A stretch of DNA of 64,000 nt from Symbiodinium natans (lineage: Eukaryota; Sar; Dinophyceae; Suessiales; Symbiodiniaceae): NCBI GenBank assembly GCA_905221605.1, contig CAJNDS010000785.1, positions 1 to 64,000 of the forward strand. The letters run 5' to 3'. Made by a program: the position numbers and the translations under genes. Shown here piece after piece: positions 19,701 to 32,329 of this stretch (within the stretch, counting starts at the first letter, position 1; the number at the start of each line of letters is the position of its first letter). The notes beneath the pieces are model-generated. The model was given only the letters and a program-made list of their open reading frames with translations, made no database searches and was not told where the DNA came from.

Positions 19701-19963
19701 GCAGGTGTGGAAACGTGGCTGCGATTCTAGAGTTCGACGAAAACCTGAAGCAGTCTTTCCGAATCTTTGAGGCACATCGGGAATGCTTTGGCTCATTCTA
19801 GGCTGCGACTGTACCTGGTTGCACATGCTTCGCCCTTCTTCATGCTTGAGTCTTCATCTTCATACCACGTCCTTCTTTCGCATCCTGCGCCACGACGCAG
19901 GCTGCGCCGGCAGATGCGCGGGGCCAGCCCTCAAGAAAACTTGTGCCTGACTACTTCTTGTGA
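16751..19963 (+). CDS. PPP4C: Protein phosphatase 4 catalytic subunit, 16 exons, complete
   Basis: Exons: 16751-16794, 16904-16934, 17114-17185, 17296-17346, 17405-17473, 18247-18279, 18409-18471, 18564-18613, 18680-18734, 18855-18938, 19016-19063, 19154-19221, 19405-19486, 19587-19627, 19705-19771, 19901-19963. They join without a frame break to 306 residues; animal PP4C has 307. The N-terminus [12 protein letters not shown] and the end [11 protein letters not shown]...PDYFL point to PP4 rather than PP2A or PP6. Metal-binding and catalytic motifs of the PPP family are intact: GDIHG (exon 4), GDFVDRG (exon 5), RGNHE (exon 7). The terminal Leu is the methylation site in this family. Eleven of fifteen introns start with GC, three with GT and one with GA; all end in AG. 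The enzyme is a Ser/Thr phosphatase of nucleus and cytoplasm that works with regulatory subunits. Confidence 0.93.
17560..17850. repeat. Degenerate TTTAGGG repeats with poly-G, in PPP4C intron 5
   Basis: Imperfect TTTAGGG, TTTTAGGG and CTTTGGGG units fill 17560-17815. Two long G runs follow, separated by GATTCCATTC. TTTAGGG is the plant-type telomere repeat, also known from dinoflagellates. The orientation is G-rich on the coding strand. A similar block lies at 51435-51925. Confidence 0.8.
17960..18085. repeat. Two copies of an 84-bp unit in PPP4C intron 5
   Basis: AAAGCGATATGGGCCCCAC followed by a second AAAGCGA box occurs at about 17964 and again at about 18048. GGGCCC is a palindrome within the unit. 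The function is unknown; an (AT)n-rich stretch follows at 18125-18165. Confidence 0.7.
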
Positions 19964-21507
19964 TTGGACGGCCTTCCCGCTGCTGGAATGCGCCAGTCCT
20001 GTGCCGGGAAGAGCCGTTAAAAACCGAGATGAGATGGATGTTATTGCAATGTCATTGCCATCATTGGTCACTGATATCACTGTAACTCCGCATTTTTTGG
20101 AGCATCCTAGGTTTGCCGCAGTGCAGCTTGGCTTTCCATGTAGGTCTTGTTGGGACCGGGAGTTTTGCGCGAATCCTCGTGGCAAGATGCCAGCAAAAGA
20201 GGAAGCAGGAGTGAATGGATGCCAACAGCTGCAGAGCCTGCTACTCGTATCCCTTGCATGCGGAGTAGCACTTGCTGCTGATAGCGCCACAGCAGTTCGT
20301 TGACACCTTTCACGGCCAACCACTCACAGGTGGACGGTCCTTGACTGCTTTCTCTGACTGGTCATATTCCAAGAAGCGTTGAAAGTTTAAGGTAGGAAAG
20401 ACTGGAAGAAGGAATGCTTTGGCAGACAATGCCCATTGGAGTACGACCGGAGGAGGAAGCAGGGGAATCAAGATGCGAATATTTTCCGACAAACTCGTTG
20501 CTGCTACAGAATTTACTGTAGGAGCAGGCTTTGTCAGACAGGCACCTGCCATGTCGTTGTCCGAAGTCTCTTATGTTCAATCAGGGTCGTTATGCTATGT
20601 CCGTACACAGCTGGATGTTGCATCAAGATAACAGTTGGCACATGCAGTGTTCCCTTTTTCTCGTTCTTGGTCTTATGTTGCTTTGCAGAGTTGTGATATG
20701 TACCAAGCGGAGCCACACTTGGCCGGTGGGGAAAGGCCTTGTGCTGTGCTCGAAGTAGCTTCCCAGAGAGGAAGAGGCTGTTCTTTGAAGAGTCCTGTCT
20801 TTTTGGAGGGCATGGTATTCCACGACAGACTTTAGAGAGGACTCTAGCCTGCGTGCGAAAGTTAGCGAGAAATACGGCCATGCGTGTCAGCTTGAAAGAT
20901 GCAGCACAAGGTGAGTGATGCAAGGCAAACAAATTCTTACACATCCATCCATGCGCTGAAGCTTGACCGATTTCTCCGGCCGCTGATGCGGGTGTCGCCT
21001 GCAAGTTGATGGCCAGACTCAAAAAGGTGGGGTGACTCCTATGCTTAGCTGACCTCAAAACCATGCTTCACGATTGGATGTTGTCGGCCAGAGTGCTGCC
21101 AACTTCTGACCTCAAATGTGGTGTATTTCCTGAACTGAAACTTGTAGCCGCGGCAAGTGCTATGGCCTGCACTTTGCCAAACAGCGTGCGAGGAAGTGAT
21201 CAACCGGATCTCCACATATTGACGGTTTTGACAACTAACTTAACATGCCATCTCTGTTGCTGGGCTCAGCCCTGGGAAACCTGCGGGGTCTCATCTGCCA
21301 GATTCTGAGATTCGGGTCTGTGATGCATGCTGCAGCGCTCACTGCGGTTAGCACGAATGTGAAGCCTTGGCAAGGATAGTCAAACGCGCACAAGCATTCG
21401 CCTCAGCCTCAGGTCAAAGACTGGATGCATTTCTGCTAGTGCCGTCTTTGTCGGTATTGCATGAGACTCTATTGCACTATACTGTATTTCATCAGGTTGA
21501 ATCCAAC
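19964..21507. other. 1.5 kb with no recognised exon
   Basis: Region between the phosphatase stop and the next gene's ATG. It has short open frames on both strands, none with conserved motifs. It should hold the 3' end of the phosphatase transcript and the start of the next one. Confidence 0.45.
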
Positions 21508-24500
21508 ATGCTCAAGCTCGTTTCGATCCTTGTTGTGGGCATGGCCGCCTCTCAGGCGTACCATGGGTACCGCAACTTGAGATTTTTAGTGACCGCAAAT
21601 GATTGCAACCGATTTGGAAATGACTGGAAATGACTGGAGATGATTGGAGATGACTGCAGGATATTGCGAGATTTGAAAGCTTGGCAGTAAGCACTCAGGA
21701 GGAGCTGAGCGCCGGCAGCAGCTCCGTTCTTATTGAGCTGGATGAAAGCGGGAAGCCTTCCATGGCCGGTGCCTGAGCTCCGGATCCTTGGGCTGCAGCT
21801 TCTTTGGGTGACTTTTTGAGGTGGAATCTTCGGAAGAGAAGCCCTGGCCGTTAAAAAATCCTCCAAAGCTCCGGTCCAAGCGTTCGAGTTTGAGGTCGGC
21901 AAGCGTGCGCAAGGTCTCTTGTGTGTGGGGGAATGCCAAGTGAGGTATGATGATGATGCAGGAGCCTTTGCTCTCTTGCAAAAGACGCCACTTTCTTCGT
22001 TCATCCTCAAGAAATTGCTCAGGTCGAGAAGGCTTTGTCGAATGCAAACCTGACCAGTGGCGAGCGGCAGGAGGCTGCTGTGATCCTCCTCGCTCCGAGC
22101 TGTGGCATGCAGAATTGCCCTCAGGTTGAGAAGACACTGGATGAGTTTTTGAACAAGTCGAACATCCCAAAGCGACAGGCCTTGCATCAGCAGAGTTGGG
22201 CAGATGATGCTTTTCATGTTGCTTTGGGGGCGCCATGGCTCCTGCAAGGCGCTTCTGGTCAGCTACTCAGGCAAGAGGGGCAGGCAAGAATCTGCTGTGG
22301 CGGCCAGTGGACAAGAGACATCTTCACCTCCTCTCTGGCATTTTGATGTCCCAGGTCCAGTTGGAGGGCAACCCTCACACCGTTGCCCTGAGGAACCACA
22401 CAGAAATTGTCACCAAGAAGGGCACGGACCGAGCTGCACTGCACTGCAGTGCAACAGCTTGTTTGGTGCAGCAACTCTTTCAGTGTTTACTTCTCTCATC
22501 AGGACCCCAAGCTCAAGGCTCTTAACGACCAGCACGAGAATCTCACCAAGCTCGTCCACGACCAGGCCGGGTTCAGTCGCTTGCGTTGGAGTTCTCTTAG
22601 GCATTCTGAATCATTCTGAGGCAGTCCTCAAGGCCAAAAGGTCTATTTTCACAAATGCCCATGCCAAGCACTCCAAGTCCAAGTCCTTAAGGTTGCAGCC
22701 CGGAGCTGGGCGCAGTTGAATGAGAAATGTGATTCAAGATCGTCGCCATGCCCGTATCTTATTGTGTACGTCGGGCCCAAGCCAGGCCCTCCCAGAGGGG
22801 CTCCCAAGGGCCTCTTGTGGAGTGTCCGTAGTACCAGATGCCACCCATACCCTGCGGCTGAGCAGTGGCTGAAGCTACACGGGGGTCTCAAGGAGGTGGT
22901 GGGGCTTCAAGCGTTCTCAAGCGTGTTGGTTTGGCCGTTCTCTGGAGGACGGGTAAGACGAGGGGGGGTTTGTGTCGGGTTGCTGAAGCTCTCCCCAGAT
23001 GCCTGTCGCAGACCAAGGCTTTTTAACGTGTGGCCACTAAAGTCACTAAACAGATCCTACGACTCCTAAGCAATTCATACTCGTACCACCTCGCAGCTTC
23101 ACATCCAGATGATCTTGAGCCTTCGTGTGCCCACTGCGCATAGTCTGTTTCTTTTGAAACGCTCAAGGCCTAGACAGGGGCTTTGCTTAAACGATCCAAG
23201 TCAACAGCATGTCCAAGAGAGTTTTACGATGCTTTCGCCATCTAAGCCCTGTGCCAGGCAGAAGGCGTGGCTCACACTTCTGCGGTTTTGAGTCGCAACA
23301 AGGAGGCACGAAGCGCAGCATTGCCCTCGTACTGGTTTCTAGAAAGGTTCTCGACCTTCTTGGGGCTGACTGCGTGCTTCAGATGGTTCTTGCTGTGACT
23401 CATGGTGGGCAGAGCGAAAGTTGCTGAAAAAGCCTGGCGTTCGTCAGGACATGGACAAGCAAGCTGCTGAAGTCGACCGCGTTGCTGACCTCTACAACGC
23501 GTCACATGCCGACACGCAGAAAGCTAGAGATGCGTACAAGGCCGGACCGCTGTGACAGGTGACCTTCTTTTGCGGCCCACAGCTTCTTTGCTGGAAGCCC
23601 ACGGCCCACTTTGCAAGGCTCACTTAGTCGCTCTCGCAGTTGCCAAAAAGCGCCGCGATGACTTGAAGCACAAGGCGGACGACGACAGGTTCTCAGCAAG
23701 GCTGCAAGCACAAGAAGCATCAAGCAACATGATCCAATTCACTGCCAAGCCAACCGAACACAGTGGGGGTGCTAAGGCCCGCAAGACACTCGAGCACGTG
23801 GTGCCAGAGTACAATGCTGCTGAGGACACTGCGAGCATTTCGAAAGCAGACCAAGGGTAACCAGAGTTTTCGCACAGCAGCCTTGTCGGTTAGTTCGATT
23901 GCTCTCCGCTCCCTGGCCTTGCAGTACAAACTTGGCATCCTGATGTCGCAGACGCCGTGGTTGAAGGCAGGAGGGATGCACAGGCTATGACTCAACGACG
24001 CTTTTGGGCAGCGAAGCAGGACCATCAATGTTTGAACTTGTACTTGTCCTGCCCAGGATGAAGCGAAGAAGAAGGCAGACGAAGAGGGCAAGAAAGCCGA
24101 CGACCTCGAGAACACTGTCAAGAAGAACCATGAGATGCAGGCTGATTGCCTCTCCTCACCTCTTTCTGGTTCGAGCCAAGAAGCTGCAACATGTTCACGC
24201 TGTGGCGTGGGCAGGACAAGCTGAACGGAGACGACAAAGCCTTGCAGGCACAAGCATATGACGAGCAGATCTTTGAAGAAATGCTCACAACTTGGCACCC
24301 AGGAAGCCATCTATAAGCTGAACGGTCTCAACTCCGACCTGAAGCGCATCGAGGCTCGGGGTCACCTCGGGGTCCTCAAGAGGGCTCTTGTGTATTGAGT
24401 ATTCTACGAGTGCCAATATGTGAGCCGCTTCAGGACAAGATTGAGCACTACAGCAGCGCTCCTGCGTTGGCACCTGTGCCCGTGCTTTTGGCGCTCCTCC

Positions 24501-24600
24501 TCGGTAGCTTTGCTTGAGAAGTTTTTTGAGTCCCCGAGTGTAGGAGTATGAGATTGAGAGCAGACAACTCTCCGATACCTTGTGTACGACGCCTTGAGGC
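21508..24600 (+). CDS. Predicted secreted coiled-coil protein, multi-exon
   Basis: Exon 1 (21508-21555) encodes MLKLVSILVVGMAASQ, a signal peptide, and ends at a GC donor. Exon 2 starts at 21699 (EELSAGSSSVLIELDESG). Further exons that fit the same splice rule start at 22023 (VEKALSNANLTSGERQE), 22125 (VEKTLDEFLNK), about 22357, 22507 (DPKLKALNDQHENLTKLVHDQ), 23451 (DMDKQAAEVDRVADLYN), 24058 (DEAKKKADEEGKKADDLEN), about 24212 (DKLNGDDKALQAQAY), 24309 (EAIYKLNGLNSDLKRIEA) and about 24547. Most have a GC donor and AG|G acceptor. The product is polar, Lys/Glu/Ala-rich and probably one long coiled coil that enters the secretory pathway. I recognise no family. Some exons may be missing, and the exact stop (near 24595) is uncertain. 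Confidence 0.6.
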
Positions 24601-25176
24601 CAAATCTGAGCTCGGACTGAGCAGGCGACTTGGGGAGGGAAGGCCACCCTCAGCCAATCTCTTCATTAACACCTGCGCAGTCGGGAAGAAAAAGGAGCGC
24701 TTTTCATGTTTTGAACTCACATTCTCCTGATGTCGTGACATATAACTTTCCATCATCAAAAGGGCATGGCAAAATATTTACAGATTTGTGAGTGTGTACT
24801 GATGGGAGGCGTCCTCTTCCACATCTCTCTCCATTCCGCAGCTGTTAATAGGTTTAAAAATTTGGGTGTGTGCTGCATCCAGTCTGTTTTCCAAGAGCTG
24901 GCTTCGACTTCGATGCCACCGACAGCACGGGAGGCGTGGCGGTTTTTCGACAGTGAGTCAAGCTGTTGAAGATGCACTCCGTGTGGTAGGCTGCCAGAAC
25001 GACAGCTTCGTCACGCAGGTGCCATTCCATGAGAACGTGGAGTGTTGGCCAATCTTGTTTGTCGTTTTTACAATGTTGCAACTATCTAGAGACCACGTGA
25101 TGATGTATGATGATGGATGCAGGAGCATTCGGGGCAATGTGCGGAGCCTGGTTTGCTCCTTTGCTGTTGGGCAGAT
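24600..25176. other. Intergenic, nothing recognised
   Basis: Short open frames only. It separates the coiled-coil gene from the ATG of the glutaredoxin-like gene. Confidence 0.4.
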
Positions 25177-27744
25177 ATGCCCAGATCACTGCAGGCCCTA
25201 GCGGCCCTCGCTGCTTTGCTCTTTACCACTGCAACAGTCTTTGTGCCTTCTCCTCAGCATTTCAGGACAGGGATGTCTAGTCTACGCGTGCAACGCTTTC
25301 AAAGCAGGAACTTTGATCCTAGAGCTGGCGGCAGAGAGTCCCAACTTCTGAGACACGCTCGCATGCCCCTGCCTTGGTTGCAGCAGCGCTTACGTGGCCC
25401 AGCCCTTGTGTGGGAAGACGGTACCAAAGTGTACCAGCACGTTGCGATTCGTGTTTTGCATTCCAGTACACCGGAATCCCCCTAGCAAGGCCAAACTCAA
25501 AGCAAAAGAACATGTCCGCTCTCCCTTCTGAACCCCAGCCCAAACCCCTCTCAAGCCCCTTGCCACCCGAATCCCAACCCCAAACTAACCCCCTCCAGAA
25601 GTGGCCAAGCTCCATACCTCCATACCCGAAGCGTGCTGGGCTCACTCTCAGACTCTACGGATCGCTCCTCTTTACCATCATTTTGGGCTTTGCGCTTCGC
25701 CTTGTTTCGGTTTGGTTTTAGACATGTCGCTGCAGGCGGCGGCATTTTGAGAAAAGTTACATCAATCGAGCGGATGTCACACTGTCCATCACTGTCCTAG
25801 GAGTCCAGCTGCCGTGCAGTCCAACGATCTGGAGTGCGCAGCTTATGCTTGTCACATCTTGTCACATGATCTGATGCTTTGCCGAATAGGCTATTCGTGG
25901 CTGCTGTCTTCACCTCAATGCAGAACCTAAATGGAGAGGTACATGCCCATGAAAATGGCCAGCTTTGCCACGGGCATTCTGAGACCCTTCTTCGTCGTTC
26001 AGGCAAGCAGAGGGACAGTGAACAGCTTGAATTTCATGTCGCCCCTCAGCTGGGTGACGACCTATCTCTTTGCAACTTCGACCGGCCCTTTCCCAACCGG
26101 GCACCTACATAGTCTCGAGAAGCGCTGCTGTGCCAGCTGCATACACTCACCCTAGAGAATAGTGCAGACGGTGCTGAAGGCTGAAGGGGTCCGGGTCCCT
26201 AGGTCGTCATCATTTAGACAGGCACATGTCTCATGTGCAATGACGTTCCGGCTCACGGGAGCCACTTGCTTTTGCAGCCACGTGAGGAGCCTTCCCCACC
26301 AAAACTGAAACCGGATGGATCCGGCACTCCCAGCGATGTTATGACCTCTCTTCTCGCACCAATCGCTCCGCATGCTTGATTCGCATGTCTACATGTGAGT
26401 CTGCGGCCAAACTCATCAGTATCTCACGGTCCAAGCTTTTCAATCTTGGCGAGTTCTGCGAAAATATTAGGAACACGCAAGAGTCCAAGCCCCCATTGTC
26501 CCTCAGTCCCTTTTTGAGCAGCCAGTGCCACCTGGCAGAAGTGACAGAAGCTAGCCAATGATGGCCATGCTGTTATTGGGCGACCCTTGAGGCAGCGATC
26601 CAGGCAGGACGCTATGACAAGTGGTCTGTGCGCGCCACGATCGAAGCTGACATCAAGTCCGCCTTTCCGGCCTGGCTATTGTGTAAATGCGATGCCCCCT
26701 GCGTGCAAAGCAATTGTCGTTCTGTGGCCAATGGAATTTCTGTGGCGTTTGCCAGGCACCTGTGGTGATATACACCTACGAGTGGTCGCCTTTCTCAGCA
26801 GAGGTGGAACGGTGGAACGTTGCCGCCATTGCCGTGACAGCTTCCGACAGCTTATGAAGCTGCAATTCCAGCTGCCAGGCAAAGAAGCTGCTGGACTCAG
26901 TAGGCGCCGACTATACAGAGGCGAGACAAGTGCAAGTGATATTTCGGAGGAAAAAGCCGCTTGCTCCCATGCGACCTGTCAGATTTCCCTCGGCTACGAG
27001 TGGTTCCTGGCCACGCCCGAGCAAGCTGCAAAACGTGCAGAGTGGCTCGGCTTCTCTGGCAGAGCTCCTGTGCTGTCAGCTTGTTGCCACAGAAGAGGGG
27101 AACATGCTACAAACCATGAGGCAGGAATATTTCTAAACAGTAAGCGGGGCCCAGCTGTGTGACTTCCAGGCTTGGTGCGCTGTATGGGCGCACTCCTCAG
27201 CTACCCTCAGCTACCCTCAGCTATCTGGGTCTGTCAGCGTTTGGGCGTGGCATGGTGTGGCACGACAGGCGAACCAGCATGCCTCATGTCTTCATTGGTG
27301 GCAAAAGCGTGTGGCACTCGGTGCATTGTGACTTAGGCATGTTCGGCATGTTGGTCTTGAAAGCATGGGAGAGCAGTTGAAAGCTTTTGGTGTGTTTGGT
27401 GCTTTGCTCACAAGGTCGGAGGACTTATGGACGGGGACCCAGGCCTTCGGCCCAGGTTTCAGCAGTTCAAATGAATACGGATGCTGGAAGAAAGCGTGGA
27501 ACTGGAGTTTGCATGAGGCCTCGTGCCCTTGAAAGAGACGGGAGAGCTGGAAGACAGTTTGAAGCAGGCCCTGAAAGATCGCTCAGTCTCGCTCGCTTCC
27601 TTCGAACGCCATCGCCGCGAGCCTTGTGAACAGCAGGCCGGGGCTCTGCCAGACGAGGGCCTCTTCGGCTTCTTCTTGTATTCAGGCAAGCGCAGAGTGC
27701 AGCAGAGTGCCCTGACACGCTTTCTAACAAGTTTCGGCAGGTGA
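25177..27744 (+). CDS. Plastid-targeted glutaredoxin-like protein with SPFS active site
   Basis: ATG 25177 opens with a hydrophobic signal (LAALAALLFTTAT) followed directly by FVPSP, the Phe-based motif at the start of dinoflagellate plastid transit peptides. Conserved exons: 26592-26660 (AGRYDKWSVRATIEADIK), 26756-26803 (APVVIYTYEWSPFSAE), 26879-26920 (AKKLLDSVGADYTE), from 26983 (ISLGYEWFLATPEQAAKRAE), 27269-27308 (TSMPHVFIGGKS), 27415-27442 (VGGLMDGDP) and from 27518 (LVPLKETGELEDSLKQAL). This is the glutaredoxin fold: beta-strand VVIYTY, active-site loop, the TSMPHVFIGG cis-Pro region and GG. The usual CPYC is SPFS, so both redox cysteines are replaced by Ser. The exon after the transit peptide and the junction before 27269 are unresolved, and the stop may be earlier than 27744. 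Confidence 0.8.
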
Positions 27745-28850
27745 TCATCAACCATGATGCTTAGCTTCTCGTTCGTCCTGAATCTGGGCGCCGTAAAACT
27801 TTTTGAAGCAGGGGTACAAGGCCAGCAGGAGCACCAGGAAAGCTGTGCTTTGGTCTGATGAGTGGTGACAATGTGCCCATGTTATTTTGTTCTGGAGAGG
27901 CAAAACTTGCTTCGAGTGTTTCACCACCTCATCGGAGACCCTGCGTTCTACTGCACTTTCATTGTTGAGAAGTTAGTCTGCAGTCTTCAATCTTAGGTTT
28001 GGTTCTTTGAAGCTGTTTTTGTGCGTGCTCCGTCGGATCATTAGGAAGCGTGCCGTTTCCTGTCTCACCCCCTGTCGCGTTGGCTGCAGAAGCAGTTGTC
28101 TTGTGCCAGTTCCTCAAGCCATAGACCCAGCAGCTCCAGCCAACCATGACCATATTGTGCTCTCGTGAGCCTGTGAGCAAAAATGGAAGGACGTGGCCGG
28201 AGGAGGGTTTGGGTGAGTTGTATGGGCTTTGCAGAGCGCGAAAAGGCTGAGCAGCGGGCCTTGGAGGAGGGGTTCTCTTCGTGGTTCAGCTGCAGCTCAA
28301 GCTCTGCGCTTAGAGTAAGCATGGCTCTCGAAGTGAAAAACCAAAAGCCAAATCAGTTCAAAGAATCTTGACCTCTGAACAGTCTGCCGTGCCATGCGTG
28401 CTGCCATCAGCGCGACGCGTGTTTGCGCCGAGTCGCTCCCAGGCCGGTCAACCTTTCAGTTGCCCGGGGAGCTTTTAACGATGAGTTTAGGTTTGCGATT
28501 GGGCGTTGTAGGTATGTAGGGCTTCAGGGCTGTGGAGGAATGAACAGTTTCGGGTTCAGGGCAGGTCAGGGAGGTATTCACCATAACGCAAGCTAGGTCA
28601 TTTTGTGGGGTTTGCAGGAGCAACCCGGACCAGCGCTGCTCCGTGGTTTGAATCATTCTCCTCGCGTGTTGGATGTTCAGCGTGTCTTGCTGGATGTTTG
28701 GGGTATTTGTTGTGGTATGTGATGGTGTTTTTTCATGTGCTTGGGTGTGTTTGGGACCCCCGTTCGCGAGGCTTGCCGCATGGACTCGTCGGTCTGACGG
28801 CCGCAGGCTTAGAGCATCTTAGAGAATCTTAGAGCATCTTAGAGCCTTCT
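27745..28850. other. No recognisable exon; short repeats at the end
   Basis: Open frames here lack known motifs. Near the end, AGAGCATCTT-type repeats (28808-28845) lead into GAGGGACATGGT repeated three times (28872-28908). Confidence 0.4.
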
Positions 28851-31110
28851 GTGCCTTCTGGAAGCTTAAGTGAGGGACATGGTGAGGGACATGGTGAGGG
28901 ACATGTGATGAAGCTGCCTTTTGCCAAGGCTCCGCTGCAGGTGCGGTGGGCAAAGAAGGGCAACAAGCGGAAGAAGCAGCCCAAGCGCGCTGACCGCACG
29001 GAGGAGCAGAAGGCAAGAGCCGAAGAGTTCTCCAACAGAGACTTTGACATGATTGAAAAGATTTCAGAGCCCATGTCAAAACCATGTGAGGGCCATCTTT
29101 GTGAACTCTAGGCAGCCAGCAGTGGTCCGAGAATGGAGCGGATTTTCGACAATGTGATGCATCCGGTCAGGGCCCTGGCCTAGGCTGGCTCGCCTCGTTT
29201 TCCTGGGGCGACAGAGTAGGTCTTGGTTTAGCAATGGTCATTCAGCATTGAGCGCTTTTCACAGTTGCTTCATGGGTTGTAAGGAGAGCCCTCACCAAAT
29301 GAGCATGGTGATTCGGCGCCATATGCGTGGCTTGACATCCGATGGCTGGCACCTTAGTATTTGGGGCAGATACAGAGCCATCCTCCATCATCAGATGTCA
29401 TCACTTTTTGCGGCGCAGCCGTTTTCGCACCGTGGAATCACGTTTAGGGCTGGCCCTTCAAGCCCCCCGTGAAAGCCAGCGTTGAAGGCTTTTGGGCTCT
29501 TGGAGAGTTTTGGGGAAGGTTTGGAGGTACTGGTAGCGAGCCGTTGCTCATTGCTCCTTGAGTGTGAGGCTTTTCATGGTTTCCGAGGTCGGCACAACAC
29601 CCGACGAAAGAAGGCCTTCTGAGGAATCGGCAGTCAACGCTCTTGCGGAGAAGAGCTGCAGGATCTGTCGCGCTACACCAACTACCGGGTGCTCAGAATA
29701 GCTGGGTCTGGGCCCCGGTGCTTGGTGCCACAAGCATAAGCAGATCACCTGAACCTTTCCTGGTGGCAGGCTGACCCACGACAATCCAACAGAAGAGGTC
29801 AACAGGTTAGGCTTCCTGACGCCCCTCACTGACCTGCAGGACATGCGCAACGTGATGTGAATGAACTGTGATTGACGAAAAGCCACAAGAAGACATTTGC
29901 TTTCAAGATCAAATGGAAGCTCTGTTTAGGGCTCGAACGGCCCAGGACTCCTCAAACCTGCCCCGCTCGGCGAACCACATTCGCTTCAGATATCCTCACA
30001 CCCTCAGCTACAAGGCCGCATTTCTTTGTCACTTTTTTAAGAAGTCACATACGGCATTGTCTTACGGCATTCGCGGGGAGGTCTACTGGGGGCCCCCGAC
30101 CGTCTACGACGTGCCCAACGAGTCTTCGACTCAACCTTTGTGTGCTGACAGGCTGCACGGTGCACGACGGCTTCCGGACTTTTTTGCAGGTATGAAGGTT
30201 CGATGGTTGGATGCACCGTGGCAGTCGCGCCCTTTCCACGTTGCTCCGGCCAGGAGCGCTGAGTCCTTAAGTCCTTAAGAGTCTTAGTGAGAAATTTGCA
30301 GAGGTTCGGCTTTGCGACCTGCCGCTTACACAGAGGCAAAGCTGCCCCCATCCCCCAACCCCCCCTCCCCCACGGATCTGTGGGGACTTCCATGGACTTC
30401 CACAGTACTTCCACGGACTGCCAGGCAGAAGGAACGTCTGGTGGACATTGTCGGCCATCATCGAGTGTGCGAGGCGCCCGCCAGCTTTGCAGCTCCACTC
30501 AGCGCTGCTAAGAAACAAAAGGAGAGAAAGTCGAGGGCTATAGTAGAGGCTAGTACAGGGCTAGTACAGGGCTAGTACAGGGCTAGTAGAGGGCTAGTAG
30601 GGCCCATAGGGCCGTGGTAGGGCTTAAGTGGCTTCGTGCATTCTCGGCCAGAAGACCGGCGTGCTCACGCTGGAAGCCGACCACTTTCCGGAGAGGCCGG
30701 GGGGAAGATTCCATGGGACGATTTCATTTTGTTTACACCCCTTTCGCATGCAACACTGAAGTACAACACTCTGAGGGTTTTTTAGCCACGCCACGTGGTC
30801 GGAGCAAACTCCAGGAACCACAATGCGGCTCTCCTGGGAGACATGTTGGAGCAGCTCATGCGAGAGGCGCGTTTCTAGCCTTCGTCCTCTGCCTTAGGGG
30901 CGGAGGCCTCTTCCAGGTTGTCCTGTTGCAAAGTCTTTGTGTATGCAACATCAACGGTATCAAGCACGTAGCATCGAAGTGGAGATGGCTGGGGGAACTG
31001 ACCGTGCATGACATGCGTTTTCAAGAAACGTTTGCGACACGAAGCGGAGGCATCGGCCCAGTGTGCATGTCTTTGCGAAGCTATGTTTCCTGGGGAGGGG
31101 TCGTCTGATC
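28851..31110 (+). CDS. Unidentified multi-exon gene (boundaries uncertain)
   Basis: Several segments read as conserved-looking exons flanked by AG acceptors. They are about 28941-29060 (VRWAKKGNKRKKQPKR then RTEEQKARAEE, strongly basic), about 29771-29860 (LTHDNPTEEVNRLGFLTPL), about 30091-30130 (VYWGPPTVYDVPNE), about 30431-30515 (KERLVDIVGHHRVCEAPAS), about 30640-30700 (LGQKTGVLTLEADHFPER) and about 30819-30870 (NHNAALLGDMLEQLMRE with GC donor). Order and strand agree with one gene, but I cannot name a family and cannot prove that they belong together. An 11-bp GGCTAGTACAG repeat lies at 30545-30605 between two of them. Confidence 0.35.
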
Positions 31111-32329
31111 AACCCCGTGCAAACGTGAAGTGATCGTGCACAGAATCGCTTGAACAACGCGTGTATTCCTGCACACGACTTGATTGAACAGTGGGCATGC
31201 CACGCAGTCTTTAGTCACATAAACTCCATTCAAGCATTGTCAAGCACGTGATGCCAGAGAAGTCCGTCATCTTTGGACACTCATGGTCATGAAAGTGTCG
31301 TACACAGGCGATGCTGGCGGACGAGCAGAACCCTGCCAAGAGCCTCAACATTTTTGATTCTACGGCTTCGCGTGCAGTCATGGCTTTATGCATTGCCCAT
31401 GATCCAAGGCTGTCGAGTGAGCACTGGTGCTTTTCTCTTGTACAAAGATGAAAAAGTTCGCTCCATGCCAAAAAGGCAGCAGGAGCTTAGAAGATGGACC
31501 CCTCAAAGAGTGTTGGTAATCAGGGTGCAAAAGACAGCGCGCTTGTGATGTGCACCTGTATCAAGATTGCTGAGGAAAGGTTGCTGGAGCTTGGAAGAAC
31601 CTGACATTGGCCCGTTTCTGCAAGTGCCGTAGGCTTGATCTTGGGTTGGTCAGAAGCTCACATGGTCATCAAGCATGTCTTCGCGGATGTGAGAGGTTGG
31701 AGGGTTTGCAGTGACTGCTTGCATGTTGCCAATTTCCCTCTGTCTCCCACTTCTGTCTCCGAAGCGTGCTGTTGAACCTCCGTCTCATAGTCCTGGTGCA
31801 GCCCCACCATGTACAGTTCAAGTTTACAAGCCTCCCTTTTCCTCACGCAGCGTGCCGCCTTTGTATCCGGGCCAGCATCTGAAGTCCGGCAATCGTAGAA
31901 CACAGTTCATGTCACTGCAGACCGTTTCTTGTTGCTTCTTGATCTTGTCAGGACGCTGCAGTAAGGGCAGAGGCAAGGCATGGCGGCCTGCTTTTGCAAA
32001 GTCAATCGCGCAGAGTCGTGCAGGTCGTTCCACTGCAAGTTCTGGATACCGGGTGGGGTGCCGGTGCACTCCAGCACTCCAATTCAATCGTCAAGGCCAT
32101 CCTGCCGTGGCAGTCGTGAGGCTGTGTGAAACTTTTGTGTGAACCTGAAGGTAGCTCTGTCTGCGGATGGGGCTTCTTGTGGGTGCTCGTCATGGCAAAG
32201 ATGTTGCTGTGATGGAGGCGCCGTCAAGTGAACGAAGTGCATGTGCAACTGTCGGCCTTTGAGGAATACTTCTCGGACAAGGCCGCGACCGAAGAGAGAG
32301 GGGAACTGCGTGTGGAGAGCACAAGGAAG
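31111..32329. other. Intergenic, nothing recognised
   Basis: No conserved exon found; open frames on both strands are short and unremarkable. Confidence 0.4.
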
